Assembly (NCBI RefSeq): GCF_015158295.1
Contig: NZ_JACDXV010000001.1
Coordinates: 434,001-498,000, forward strand
DNA: 64,000 bases
Direction of reading: 5' to 3'
Source: Devosia faecipullorum
GTDB lineage: Bacteria; Pseudomonadota; Alphaproteobacteria; Rhizobiales; Devosiaceae
Shown: positions 56,001 through 64,000 of the stretch, in pieces
How the letters are laid out: the number at the start of each line of letters is the position of its first letter
Position numbering within the stretch: position 1 is the stretch's first letter
Notes under the pieces: generated by a model
What the model was told of the DNA's origin: nothing
The model's input: only the letters and a program-made list of their open reading frames with translations
The model's database searches: none
Position numbers and translations under genes: made by a program

Positions 56001-56495
56001 TCAACGGGCGATCAAAAGGCGAATTAAAGGGACGCGTTCAAGAGTATATCTCGGTGATGCCGGACAGGTGTTGAGACTTGCGCCCGCGATGGTCAAGCCG
56101 GTCGTTGGCGAAAGCGGCAGGTCATACGCAATGCTTGCGAGCAATGCGTTGCCAATTGCCGTCGCGTCGAAAGTGGACGACACCCCAAAGAGCGGGAATG
56201 TTGCATCCCAGCTCGCCTGGCCACCCAGATATTGGTATTCGACGAACTCGGATAGCGGGCCATCAAGCCGATATCCCAGATATCCGCCAATGCCGGTCGC
56301 AAGGCCGAATTTTACGTTGTCGACCACGCCGCCACCGGCGAATGAAGCGCCGCCATCCGTGGTGTGCGAGGTGCCTCACGCAACGCCTGCCAGAAGATCG
56401 ATGCCCGCAAACGCGCCACTTTCCTGAGCAAAGGCAGAAGCGCAAAAGGCCCATAGGGCGACGGAAATCGCCGAGGCAATACGCAGCGGCACCAC
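56001..56495 (-). pseudogene. Outer-membrane beta-barrel protein, interrupted by a stop at codon 40
   Basis: Reading from GTG at 56495 (GGGGGAAGG upstream) gives a signal peptide VVPLRIASAISVALWAFCASAFAQ and SGAFAGIDLLAGVA, then TGA at 56376-56378. The same frame continues with GTSHTTDGGASFAGGG and VVDNVKFGLATGIGGYLGYRL, VEYQYLGGQASWDATF, typical of small OMP beta-barrel proteins. Total length would be about 164 codons, shorter than usual (about 200), and the last 20 residues look degenerate. Nonsense mutation plus 3' decay is the simplest reading; a sequencing error at one base is possible. Confidence 0.65.
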
Positions 56496-56678
56496 GTTCG
56501 CCCTTCCCCCATATGGAACCAAGAAGGTGTCACGTAATGGTAAACGCGCCGCTACGGTTGACGCTCGATGGGCATGGAAAACGCGCAGTGCCTTTTTCCG
56601 ACTGAGTTGCTGCCGTCCTGATGTCTGGGCTTTTCGATTCCGGGCCGCAAAAGGCTGGCAGACTTGACGTTTCGGGGG

Positions 56679-57578
56679 ATGAAACTAAAACCAAAATCCA
56701 GTTTTGGGGGCGGGCCGTTCGAATTGAAAACCAGCACGACAATTTCCGGCGCTTATCACCAGACCCGCGATCACGCGCCGATGCCCAGGAAAATATGGGC
56801 CTATTGGTCGAGCACTGACCTGCCCGAATTGATCGCCGCCTGCATGCGGACATGGACCTTGCACAACTCGGACTACGACGTGATCCTGGTCACGCCGCAG
56901 ACGCTTCCAGATTATGTGCGGAATATCCCGGAAAATCTGTTCGAGGAGACGCCGCAGCGCCAATCGGACTGGGCGAGGCTGGCGCTGCTCGCCGAGCATG
57001 GCGGCATCTATATGGACGCGACCATCGTGGTTTCCGGCGACATCTCGTTCGTCGGCGAAACGATGGCAGAAGCCGGGGCGGAAGCCTTCGGATATTACCT
57101 CAATCGCTGGACAAGGGACGCCTCGCGGCCGGTGATCGAAAGCTGGATGGTGGCAGCTGCGCCGCATTCCGAATTCATCACTGCCTGGAAGGATGAGTTC
57201 GAAAACGCCATCCGCCTCGGCGCCGGAAATTACGTGCGCATGCTGAAACGGGAAGAGAATTTTCCTGCGCTGCGTCAGGGCATATCGGCGCCGACCTATC
57301 TCAACATCCACCTCGCCGCGCAGCGCATCCTCGGGCGCGACCATGGCTACAAAATCGTGATGCTCAAGGCCGAAGATGGGCCCTATAGCATCCACCACGC
57401 CTTTGGCTGGCGGAAGCGCCGCATCCGCCACGCGATCTGCGATATGAACGCTGCCGAAATCAGCCAGTCCTCGATCACCAAGCTGCGGGGCTGGGAATGG
57501 CGCGCCATACTCGCCCGGCTGAGCAACAAGAAACGCGGTGTCGCGGAAAATTCGCTGGTGGCCTCGCTGGTCGGATAA
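56679..57578 (+). CDS. Capsule-type glycosyltransferase (GT32-like / Caps_synth)
   Basis: A protein of about 299 residues. The domain starts at MPRKIWAYWSS (about residue 35), followed by ACMRTWTLHNSDYDV, QRQSDWARLALLAEHGGIYMDATIVV with the DxD-like GGIYMDA (108-114), and a C-terminal HAFGWRKRR. The family transfers sugars in capsule or surface polysaccharide synthesis. The start is uncertain: ATG at 56679 or 56781, neither with a good ribosome site. It is a lone glycosyltransferase with no capsule cluster around it. Confidence 0.82.
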   Translation: MKLKPKSSFGGGPFELKTSTTISGAYHQTRDHAPMPRKIWAYWSSTDLPELIAACMRTWTLHNSDYDVILVTPQTLPDYVRNIPENLFEETPQRQSDWARLALLAEHGGIYMDATIVVSGDISFVGETMAEAGAEAFGYYLNRWTRDASRPVIESWMVAAAPHSEFITAWKDEFENAIRLGAGNYVRMLKREENFPALRQGISAPTYLNIHLAAQRILGRDHGYKIVMLKAEDGPYSIHHAFGWRKRRIRHAICDMNAAEISQSSITKLRGWEWRAILARLSNKKRGVAENSLVASLVG

Positions 57579-57650
57579 AAGCCCGGTATTGCACGGGCGC
57601 GGGCCTGCAAGCTGCTTGCCGCGCCGCTGCAAAACCGCTACCGCTCAGCC

Positions 57651-58406
57651 ATGAGCCGCAACAAATTCCCCCCCAAGCCCAAATATGATCCCGATACCGG
57701 GCCGGTCTATCTTTATGGCCTGCATACGGTTCGCGCCGCGCTGGATAATCCCGGCCGCGTCAAGAAAACGCTGCTGGCGACGCCCAATGCCCTTGGCCGG
57801 CTGAAGGAAAGCGGCGAGATCGGCAAGGTGAAGGTCGTCGAGACCAACCCCAAGGAACTCGACCGTCTGCTGGGCGGCGAAGCCGTGCATCAGGGCGCGG
57901 CGCTGGAAGTCGATCCGGTCAGCCGCTTCGGGCTCGACGATATTTCGAACCTGAAACTGGTCGTAGTGCTGGATCAATTGACCGATCCGCACAATGTCGG
58001 CGCCATCCTGCGCACCGCCTGCGCCTTCGGCGCCGATGCGGTGATCACCACGGCGCGCCATTCTCCGCGCGAAACCGGCGTCATGGCCAAGGCCGCCTCC
58101 GGCGCACTGGACCTGGTGCCGATGATCGAGGTGCGCAATCTCGGCGACACGCTAGAAAAGCTCAAGCAGCGCGGGCTCTTGGTGCTGGGCTTTGATTCAG
58201 AATCTGAAGTGCAGCTGAAGCCGCGCACCGACGACAGGCCGCTGGCCGTGGTCATGGGCGCCGAGGGCAAGGGCCTGCGCCAGCGCACCCGCGAACTCTG
58301 CGACGAGATGGTGCGGCTCGACATGCCCGGCCCGATCAAATCGCTCAATGTCTCCAATGCCGCCGCCATCGCCCTCTTCGCCGCCACTGCCGGACGCAAA
58401 TCATGA
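57651..58406 (+). CDS. rlmB: 23S rRNA (guanosine-2'-O-)-methyltransferase RlmB (SpoU family)
   Basis: A 251-residue methyltransferase with a substrate-binding N-terminal domain (YLYGLHTVRAAL) and a SpoU knot domain: LDQLTDPHNVGAILRTACAFGADAVI (in two parts), VVMGAEGKGLRQRT and SLNVSNAAAIAL. It methylates a guanosine in the 23S peptidyl-transferase loop. Its location next to tRNA-Tyr and tRNA-Gly is common in related genomes. Its stop overlaps the next gene by four bases. Confidence 0.95.
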   Translation: MSRNKFPPKPKYDPDTGPVYLYGLHTVRAALDNPGRVKKTLLATPNALGRLKESGEIGKVKVVETNPKELDRLLGGEAVHQGAALEVDPVSRFGLDDISNLKLVVVLDQLTDPHNVGAILRTACAFGADAVITTARHSPRETGVMAKAASGALDLVPMIEVRNLGDTLEKLKQRGLLVLGFDSESEVQLKPRTDDRPLAVVMGAEGKGLRQRTRELCDEMVRLDMPGPIKSLNVSNAAAIALFAATAGRKS

Positions 58407-58792
58407 GCCAGTTCGAGCCTTTCGCCATGGCCTTGCGCCTCTCGGGCGTCTCGGTGCCGCAACCGGACCTCGACCGCGCACTCAAGCAATTGAGCGTACG
58501 CTACGAGCCGGAAGACGCGGCAGACAGTTTCTACGCCCAGATCGACGTGGCAGTGACCAATCCGGTGCGGGCCCTGCTTGAGCTGGCGGATCGCTCCGGC
58601 CCCGCCATCGCCGCCATGCTGGACGACCGCCGCATCGGCAAGGCGGTGCTGGATATTGCCTTCGATTATCCGGTTGAGGGCGAATCCATGTCCGCCCGGC
58701 TGCCCGCCCATGCCGCCGCCGCCATTGCCAATTATGGGATCGACATCGAAATCTCAGTCTACCTCACCGATGTCGAGGACGACGAAGATTAA
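58403..58792 (+). CDS. Hypothetical protein coupled to rlmB, possibly DUF4279-like
   Basis: A 129-residue acidic cytoplasmic protein. It has an N-terminal FAMALRLSGVSVPQPDLDRALKQL (in two parts), a helical LLELADRSGPAIAAMLDD, and a C-terminal HAAAAIANYGIDIEISVYLTD. This order resembles DUF4279 proteins, but the similarity is weak by eye. The ATG overlaps the rlmB stop (ATGA), so it is probably co-translated. Function unknown. Confidence 0.75.
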   Translation: MSQFEPFAMALRLSGVSVPQPDLDRALKQLSVRYEPEDAADSFYAQIDVAVTNPVRALLELADRSGPAIAAMLDDRRIGKAVLDIAFDYPVEGESMSARLPAHAAAAIANYGIDIEISVYLTDVEDDED

Positions 58793-58884
58793 GCGAACCT
58801 CGCTAGAATAAACCATTCCGGCAATCGGGTTTGGACCTCGGCCAAATCATGCGTTAAGGCTTTGCTAACCATTGCGAGGCCGGC

Positions 58885-59109
58885 ATGCGCGTACCAGATA
58901 TCGGACAGCCCCTTTACGAACGTCGCATCGTGCGCGAGGGCAAGCGCATCGCCGAGCGCATGCTGGAAGGCTATTCGGTGACCGCCAATGGTCGCTTCGT
59001 GCCGGATCGGCAGGGCCGGGGCGGCTTGCAGATGTGGTCGGGTGGATTGTCCCGCGCGGCTGAGACGCTGACCGGGCTGTATCGGCGCGCCGCCAGAAGC
59101 CTCAAATAA
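58885..59109 (+). CDS. Small basic hypothetical protein
   Basis: A 74-residue Arg-rich protein: MRVPDIGQPLYERRIVREGKRIAERM, NGRFVPDRQGRGG and a C-terminal TLTGLYRRAARSLK. GAGG precedes the ATG. It lies 92 bases after the DUF4279-like gene and ends just before the convergent deacetylase gene. No domain recognised. Confidence 0.5.
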   Translation: MRVPDIGQPLYERRIVREGKRIAERMLEGYSVTANGRFVPDRQGRGGLQMWSGGLSRAAETLTGLYRRAARSLK

Positions 59110-59121
59110 ACCAGACCCGCC

Positions 59122-60012
59122 TCAGAGCGTCTCGCCATCCTTCTGGGCCTGCGCCGTGATCACACTGCGCCCGAACGCGCCGCCATTCTTCGGCGCCAGA
59201 CGCACGACGGAATAGCCGCGCGCCTTCAACTCATCGAGAAACAGCGGCAGCATGTCCACGGTGCGCTGGTGAATGTCGTGGAAGAGGACGATGCCGCTGC
59301 CCCGCGCCTCAAGCCTTTGCAGCGTCCGAGCGGCCACGGCTTCAGCTGAATCGCGGTAATAATCCTTGCTGTCGATGTCCACATCGAGAACCACCATGTC
59401 GCCCTGCAGCAGCGTGGTGCGCAGATAGCCGCTCTGCGACAGATAGGGAAAACGGAAGAAGGGCGACGCCGCGTAGCCTGAACCGGACAGGGCATCGGCG
59501 ACTGCCGCCTCGCCCCTGACGATCTCGTCCAGCGCGGCCTGTCGGCTGAGCCGGGTGAGATCGACATGGTCATAGGTGTGACTGCCCACGCCATGACCGC
59601 GCTGGGCCACCAATTGCACCAGTTTCGGATTGGCTCTCGCCGCCGAGCCCAGCATCAGGAAAGTCGCCTTGACCCCATGCGCATCCAGCGTGTCGAGAAT
59701 GGCCGGCGTCTTGCCGGCACGGGGACCGTCATCAAAGGTGAGAACGACTTCGCCCGGCCGCAAGATGATGTCGGCGGTCGAAGCGACCTGCAAGGTGCGA
59801 CCGGCCAAAGCGCCGCCGGAGAGGATTTTTCTGGGCATGGCCTGTTCCAGGCGGGCGCTTGCGCCTTGCAGCGGCGCGCTGCCGGTCACGATGCGATCCT
59901 GCGTGGCGACCGGTCCGGACGAGACCTGATCCTTCTGGCTGATCGGCTTGGCGCAGCCACCCAAAGCAAGCGCAACCAGACCGGCAAGAACGAAAGCAGG
60001 AATAAGCCGCAC
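59122..60012 (-). CDS. Polysaccharide deacetylase lipoprotein (CE4/NodB domain)
   Basis: A 296-residue predicted lipoprotein with the lipobox LALGGC (Cys20). The NodB domain is complete: TFDDGP (92-97, catalytic and metal aspartates), GSHTYDH (metal His145 and His149), RFPY, VDIDSKDYY and VLFHDIH. It probably removes acetyl groups from peptidoglycan or another envelope polysaccharide, on the periplasmic side. The start is GTG at 60012; no in-frame ATG fits the signal peptide. Confidence 0.9.
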   Translation of the reverse strand: MRLIPAFVLAGLVALALGGCAKPISQKDQVSSGPVATQDRIVTGSAPLQGASARLEQAMPRKILSGGALAGRTLQVASTADIILRPGEVVLTFDDGPRAGKTPAILDTLDAHGVKATFLMLGSAARANPKLVQLVAQRGHGVGSHTYDHVDLTRLSRQAALDEIVRGEAAVADALSGSGYAASPFFRFPYLSQSGYLRTTLLQGDMVVLDVDIDSKDYYRDSAEAVAARTLQRLEARGSGIVLFHDIHQRTVDMLPLFLDELKARGYSVVRLAPKNGGAFGRSVITAQAQKDGETL

Positions 60013-60092
60013 GAGGACACCCGAAACACTTGGTTAAACAGGCATCAATATTTTCGATTATGGTTAATAATCCCCTCGTGAATTATTAAGAA

Positions 60093-60557
60093 CTACTTAC
60101 CCGCCAAGGATTTAGCCTTGCGACCCAGACTATCCAGCGCACTGAGAAAGGCCGAGCGGTCGGCGGGACGGAAGCCGGGATTATAGCCCGCAATCTCGCC
60201 GGTCTCGCGCAGGTGCTGCTTGAGGTCGCGCATGGCCAAAGCCATGCCGATCGAGGCAGGGGTGAAGGGCTTGCCGGTGAAACCAAGGACGTGGCAGCCT
60301 TTGTCGATGGCGCGGCTGGCCAGCGGAATGTCTGCGGTAAGGACGATGTCGTTGGCCACGGCCTGTTCGACGATCCAGTCATCGGCGGCATCGGCCCCCG
60401 AAGGCACCACGACGACCCGCACCATCGGGTCGCGTGAGGGACGGATACCGCCATTGCTGACCAGGACGACGACCAGGCCAAGCCGCTCGGCGACGCGCTT
60501 CGCCTCGTCCTTCACCGGGCAGGCATCGGCATCGACATAGATCATGGGATCGGACAT
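60093..60557 (-). CDS. YaiI/YqxD (DUF188, UPF0178) family protein
   Basis: A 154-residue protein starting MSDPMIYVDADACPVKDEA, with VSNGGIRPSRDPMVRVVVV, GADAADDWIVEQAVANDIVLTADIPLA (in two parts) and the NPGFRPADRSAFLSALD end. The aspartates form a PIN-like metal site in related folds, so a nuclease role is possible but unproven. ATG at 60557. Confidence 0.92.
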   Translation of the reverse strand: MSDPMIYVDADACPVKDEAKRVAERLGLVVVLVSNGGIRPSRDPMVRVVVVPSGADAADDWIVEQAVANDIVLTADIPLASRAIDKGCHVLGFTGKPFTPASIGMALAMRDLKQHLRETGEIAGYNPGFRPADRSAFLSALDSLGRKAKSLAGK

Positions 60558-60584
60558 GGCGGCTCCATAAAACGTCTGCACGGC

Positions 60585-60598
60585 TTGATCCAGGGCAA
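60585..60598 (+). promoter_or_regulatory. Candidate FNR/FnrL box upstream of hemN
   Basis: TTGAT-CCAG-GGCAA matches TTGAT-N4-ATCAA at eight of ten positions, 57 bases before the hemN start. Oxygen-dependent control of hemN by FnrL is common in alphaproteobacteria. Confidence 0.45.
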
Positions 60599-60655
60599 AT
60601 GGCCCCTGCCCCGTGCTTGATAGAAGGTCGCCATCCCGCATGGAACCCTATCGGC

Positions 60656-62011
60656 ATGGACATCGAGACCAAATCACTGATCGAGCGCTATTCCCAACCG
60701 GTGCCGCGCTATACCAGCTATCCCACCGCGCCGCATTTTCATGCCGGCATCACGCCCCAGACCTATGCGCGCTGGCTGGCCGAATTGCCGCAGGACGCCA
60801 CGATCTCGCTTTACCTACATATCCCTTATTGCGACCGGCTGTGCTGGTTCTGCGGCTGCCACACCAAGCACACGCTGCGCTATGAGCCGGTGGCCGATTA
60901 TCTCAGGGCACTTCATGCCGAAATAGACTGGGTCTCCCGGCAATTGGACGGACGCAGCAGCGTCACCGCCATCCATCTCGGCGGCGGTTCGCCGACCCTG
61001 CTGACGCCCGACGATCTGCTGGCGCTCAAGCGCAAGCTCGCGGGCGCGTTCAGGATCGATGCGGCGGCGCAGATCTGCATCGAAATCGATCCCAACGATC
61101 TCGATGACGGCCGTTATGATGCCATGGCCGCGTTCGGGCTCAACCGCGCCAGTCTCGGTGTGCAGGATTTCGATCCGGTGGTGCAGAAGGCGATCAACCG
61201 GCTGCAAAGCTTCGAGCAGACCAAAAGCGTGGTGGACGCCATGCGCAGTCGCGGCGTGGATTCGGTCAATCTCGATCTGCTCTATGGCCTGCCCTTCCAG
61301 ACCGAGGAGGGGCTGACGCGCACGGTGAAAGCGGCGCTGTCGCTCGACCCCGACCGGGTGGCCCTGTTCGGCTATGCGCATGTGCCGTGGATGAAGTCGC
61401 ATCAGAAGATGATCCCCGAGACCGCCCTGCCCGGCCTTGATGCGCGCTTCGCCCAGGCCCAGCGCGCGGCCAGCCTGCTTGTCGAGGCCGGCTTGCAGCC
61501 CATCGGTTTCGATCATTTCGCCAAGCCCGGCGACAGCCTCGCCATCGCCGCCCGAAACGGCACGCTGCGCCGCAATTTCCAGGGCTATACCGACGACGCC
61601 GCCGATGCGCTGATCGGGCTCGGGGCTTCGTCCATCGGGCAATTGCCCCAAGGCTATGTGCAGAACATCATCGCGACCGGCGACTATTCCAGGGCGGTGC
61701 TGAGCGGCGGCGTCGCCACGGCCAAGGGCCTTGCCTTGACGCAGGACGACCGGCTGCGCGCCCGCGCCATCGAGACCCTGCTGTGCCATTTTCGGCTCTC
61801 GGCGTCAGATCTGGAGGGTTTTGGCGCCGCCGGACGGGCGCTGATGGCGGAGGCGCAAGCCATTGCAGCGCCCGACGAGGATGGGTTGGTGAAGATGGCC
61901 AATGATGTCTTTGCCATTACCGACCGCGGCAAACCCTTCGTGCGGGTGATCGCATCGCGGTTCGACCGCTATTTCGGCACCGGCACAGCGCGCCACTCGG
62001 TGGCGGTGTAG
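60656..62011 (+). CDS. hemN: Oxygen-independent coproporphyrinogen III oxidase HemN
   Basis: A 451-residue radical SAM enzyme that makes protoporphyrinogen IX from coproporphyrinogen III without oxygen. The start has RYSQPVPRYTSYPTAP, typical of genuine HemN. The iron-sulfur motif is C59-DRL-C63-WF-C66-G-C68 in HIPYCDRLCWFCGC. GGGSPTLL and LYGLPFQT follow, and the C-terminal domain holds RPFVR-like GKPFVRVIASRFD. ATG 60656 is chosen to match the family length. Probably expressed at low oxygen. Confidence 0.95.
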   Translation: MDIETKSLIERYSQPVPRYTSYPTAPHFHAGITPQTYARWLAELPQDATISLYLHIPYCDRLCWFCGCHTKHTLRYEPVADYLRALHAEIDWVSRQLDGRSSVTAIHLGGGSPTLLTPDDLLALKRKLAGAFRIDAAAQICIEIDPNDLDDGRYDAMAAFGLNRASLGVQDFDPVVQKAINRLQSFEQTKSVVDAMRSRGVDSVNLDLLYGLPFQTEEGLTRTVKAALSLDPDRVALFGYAHVPWMKSHQKMIPETALPGLDARFAQAQRAASLLVEAGLQPIGFDHFAKPGDSLAIAARNGTLRRNFQGYTDDAADALIGLGASSIGQLPQGYVQNIIATGDYSRAVLSGGVATAKGLALTQDDRLRARAIETLLCHFRLSASDLEGFGAAGRALMAEAQAIAAPDEDGLVKMANDVFAITDRGKPFVRVIASRFDRYFGTGTARHSVAV

Positions 62012-62049
62012 CGCAGAGCATTTGCGGATACCGCGTTGCCCCGGCATTC

Positions 62050-62124
62050 GTCACCGCCCGGTTTATCCGGGCGGTCCATCTGCGTCGTGGAAAGGTGGAT
62101 TGCCCGGGCGAGCCGGGCAATGAC
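62050..62124. repeat. REP/BIME-like pair of palindromes
   Basis: Two palindromic units in inverted arrangement: ACCGCCCGG-TTTAT-CCGGGCGGT (62053-62075) and ATTGCCCGG-GCGAG-CCGGGCAAT (62099-62121). Each is bordered by GTCA on its outer side and TCCA/TGGA on the inner side. They lie between the convergent hemN and formaldehyde dehydrogenase genes and may also end both transcripts. Confidence 0.8.
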
Positions 62125-62144
62125 GATGGGTCGGAAGGTCTGGA

Positions 62145-63272
62145 TTAATAGACCACGACGGAGCGGATGCTTTCGCCGGCGCGCATCATCTCGAAGCCCT
62201 TGTTGATGTCTTCAAGACGCAGGGTGTGCGTGATCATGGGGTCGATCTCGATCTTGCCGTCGAGATACCAGTCCACGATCTTGGGGACATCGGTGCGGCC
62301 CTTGGCGCCGCCAAAGGCGGTGCCCATCCAGGTACGGCCGGTGACCAGCTGGAACGGGCGGGTGGAGATTTCCTGCCCGGCCCCGGCCACGCCGATCACC
62401 ACCGACTTGCCCCAGCCGCGATGGGAGCATTCGAGCGCCTGACGCATAACCTTGGTGTTACCGGTGCAATCAAACGTGTAGTCGGCGCCACCGATCAGGT
62501 CGCCCCGCCTTTTGGTCATGTTGACGATATAGGGAACGATGTCCTCGCCGATCTCGGTGGGATTGACGAAATGGGTCATGCCGAAGCGCTCGCCCCATTC
62601 CTTCTTGGAATTGTTGAGATCGACGCCGATGATCATGTCGGCCCCGGCAAGGCGCAGGCCCTGAATGACGTTGAGGCCGATGCCGCCCAATCCGAACACT
62701 ACGGCAGTCGAGCCGATCTCCACCTTGGCGGTATTGATCACCGCGCCGATGCCGGTGGTGACGCCGCAGCCGACATAGCAGACCTTGTCGAACGCCGCTG
62801 CCGCATCGATCTTCGCGACGGCGATTTCGGGCAGGACCGTGTAATTGGAGAAGGTCGAGCAGCCCATATAGTGAAAGATCGGCTTGCCCTCGAAGGAGAA
62901 GCGCGAGGTGCCGTCGGGCATCAACCCCTGCCCCTGGGTGGATCGGATGGCGGTGCACAGATTGGTCTTGCCTGAGCGGCAGGAATAGCATTCGCGGCAT
63001 TCTGGCGTGTAGAGCGGAATGACGTGATCGCCCTTTTTCAAGCTGGTGACGCCGGGGCCGACATCGACCACAACGCCAGCGCCTTCATGACCGAGAATGG
63101 CGGGGAAAATGCCTTCCGGGTCGGCGCCGGACAGGGTGAAATCATCGGTATGGCAGAGGCCGGTCGCCTTGATTTCGATCAGGACTTCGCCTGCCTTGGG
63201 GCCTTCGAGATCAACATCCACGATCTCGAGCGGTTTGCCTGCTGCAAAGGCGACGGCGGCGCGGGTCTTCAT
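62145..63272 (-). CDS. S-(hydroxymethyl)glutathione dehydrogenase (class III alcohol dehydrogenase)
   Basis: A 375-residue zinc enzyme that oxidises the glutathione adduct of formaldehyde and can reduce S-nitrosoglutathione. Catalytic zinc ligands are in [12 protein letters not shown] and GHEGAG; the four structural zinc cysteines lie in [15 protein letters not shown]. The NAD fold has [14 protein letters not shown]. Length and motifs fit class III (FrmA/AdhI). AAGGAG precedes the ATG at 63272. No FrmB or FrmR partner is adjacent. Confidence 0.95.
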   Translation of the reverse strand: MKTRAAVAFAAGKPLEIVDVDLEGPKAGEVLIEIKATGLCHTDDFTLSGADPEGIFPAILGHEGAGVVVDVGPGVTSLKKGDHVIPLYTPECRECYSCRSGKTNLCTAIRSTQGQGLMPDGTSRFSFEGKPIFHYMGCSTFSNYTVLPEIAVAKIDAAAAFDKVCYVGCGVTTGIGAVINTAKVEIGSTAVVFGLGGIGLNVIQGLRLAGADMIIGVDLNNSKKEWGERFGMTHFVNPTEIGEDIVPYIVNMTKRRGDLIGGADYTFDCTGNTKVMRQALECSHRGWGKSVVIGVAGAGQEISTRPFQLVTGRTWMGTAFGGAKGRTDVPKIVDWYLDGKIEIDPMITHTLRLEDINKGFEMMRAGESIRSVVVY

Positions 63273-63334
63273 GGGATTCGGCTCCTTTAGTTCATTCTGC
63301 CCGAGGTTTGGCATGGGGAGTGCCCTGCGGCAAC

Positions 63335-63952
63335 TCACATGCCGCCCATCGACACCGCCACATTGACCGTCGCCGCCACGATCACCGTGTTGAAGAAGAA
63401 GGAGAAGATGGAATGGATCAGCACCACCTTGCGCATTTCATTCTTGGTGATGGCCACATCGGCGACCTGCGCGGTCATGCCGATGACATAGGCGAAATAG
63501 AGAAAGGCCAGCCCATCCGGCTCGGCCTTGCCAGGAAAATCGAGCCCACCGTCCTCGGCCTCGTAGAACTCATAGGCATAATGATAGGTGGCCAGCATGT
63601 GGACGACGCCCCAGCCCAGCACAACTGCGACGATGCTGAGCGAAAGCTGTAGAGCCCCCGCTTCGCCGCCGGAATTGATTACCTGGAACAGGGACACGAC
63701 GCACACTCCGACGATGAGCGCGGTGATCATGAAGATGGCGAGCACGGGCGCGTCTTCCTGCCCGGCATGCTGGCGCAGGAAGCTGGCCGTCATCCTGGGG
63801 AGGCGCAGAAACGCCTGGATCAGATAGGAGGCAAAGAAGGAAATGGCAGAAATGGTCACCGCCCAGCCGGGCAAAACGAGCAGGCTGGCGACGGCCACGG
63901 CGAGGCCAATGGCAATGGAGACATAGAAGGCGTGGAAGCGGCGGCGGGCCAT
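63335..63952 (-). CDS. DUF1345 family membrane protein
   Basis: A 205-residue inner-membrane protein with five or so hydrophobic helices. DUF1345 marks are [51 protein letters not shown] and a C-terminal [16 protein letters not shown]. Function unknown. ATG 63952 follows GGAGAG by six bases. It lies 62 bases upstream of the formaldehyde dehydrogenase start on the same strand. Confidence 0.9.
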   Translation of the reverse strand: MARRRFHAFYVSIAIGLAVAVASLLVLPGWAVTISAISFFASYLIQAFLRLPRMTASFLRQHAGQEDAPVLAIFMITALIVGVCVVSLFQVINSGGEAGALQLSLSIVAVVLGWGVVHMLATYHYAYEFYEAEDGGLDFPGKAEPDGLAFLYFAYVIGMTAQVADVAITKNEMRKVVLIHSIFSFFFNTVIVAATVNVAVSMGGM

Positions 63953-64000
63953 GACGCTCTCCAGAAAGCATGGCGCCCAGCAGAGCAGCACCATTGGCCG

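Noticed and set aside
56376-56378. Possible selenocysteine or programmed readthrough at the TGA in the outer-membrane protein gene
   Set aside because: Outer-membrane barrel proteins have no redox Cys at this place, no SECIS-like stem stands out just after it, and the 3' end of the gene also looks decayed. A nonsense mutation is simpler.
52904-57600. Genomic island or prophage at the tRNA-Trp/Gly/Tyr cluster
   Set aside because: There is no integrase, no repeat of a tRNA 3' end and no phage or plasmid gene. The genes are less conserved, but only the 17-base repeats hint at mobility.

Overview
The window is 64 kb of high-GC chromosome from an alphaproteobacterium, most likely Hyphomicrobiales (Rhizobiales) and possibly the Devosia group. 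Evidence for this is an ATP12-type ATP synthase assembly factor, a short-LID adenylate kinase between secY and rpsM, the order rplQ - Deg protease - rarA - crcB - rlu, and promoters of the TTGAC-17-TA type. The genus is an inference; there is no 16S gene to check it.

Region 1 (1-16.7 kb) holds mixed housekeeping genes: a partial mgtE, tRNA-Leu(GAG), a stand-alone FliN-like protein divergent from lipB, rimO, a GGDEF protein, and the folate operon folP-folB-folK. It continues with a minus-strand operon crcB-rlu-HAD-atp12 (mostly 4-nt overlaps), a patatin lipoprotein, rarA, a two-PDZ Deg protease, and an ornithine/lysine decarboxylase behind a structured leader.

Region 2 (16.8-35.7 kb, minus strand) is the complete str-S10-spc-alpha block: rpsL, rpsG, fusA, tuf, rpsJ through rplO, secY, adk, rpsM, rpsK, rpoA, rplQ. 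It supplies 27 ribosomal proteins, the RNA polymerase alpha subunit, two elongation factors, the Sec translocon core and adenylate kinase. Several spacers carry strong hairpins or internal promoters. Ribosomal protein S12 has Arg at residue 88, the position where K88R gives streptomycin resistance in other bacteria.

Region 3 (35.7-39.8 kb) is a four-gene sugar-type ABC transporter plus Gfo/Idh/MocA dehydrogenase operon, sitting between rpoC and rpsL where most bacteria have the two blocks close together. Region 4 (39.9-52.1 kb) is secE-nusG-rplK-rplA-rplJ-rplL-rpoB-rpoC. The rplJ Shine-Dalgarno sequence lies in the loop of a hairpin made from two copies of a palindrome.

Region 5 (52.3-57.6 kb) is a less conserved stretch around three tRNAs (Trp, Gly, Tyr). 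It has small exported proteins of unknown function, a DUF488 protein, an outer-membrane-protein pseudogene stopped at codon 40, and a capsule-type glycosyltransferase. Region 6 (57.6-64 kb) carries rlmB with a coupled small gene, a polysaccharide deacetylase lipoprotein, a YaiI-type protein, hemN with a candidate FNR box, a REP/BIME-like element, glutathione-dependent formaldehyde dehydrogenase and a DUF1345 membrane protein.

I found no prophage, CRISPR array, toxin-antitoxin, insertion sequence or defence island. I do not see a clearly new multi-gene system. The most interesting signals are regulatory: the rplJ start-site hairpin, structured ribosomal-protein spacers, the decarboxylase leader and the paired palindromes at 62.05-62.12 kb. 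To these add the natural S12 Arg88 and the sugar operon that separates rpoC from rpsL.
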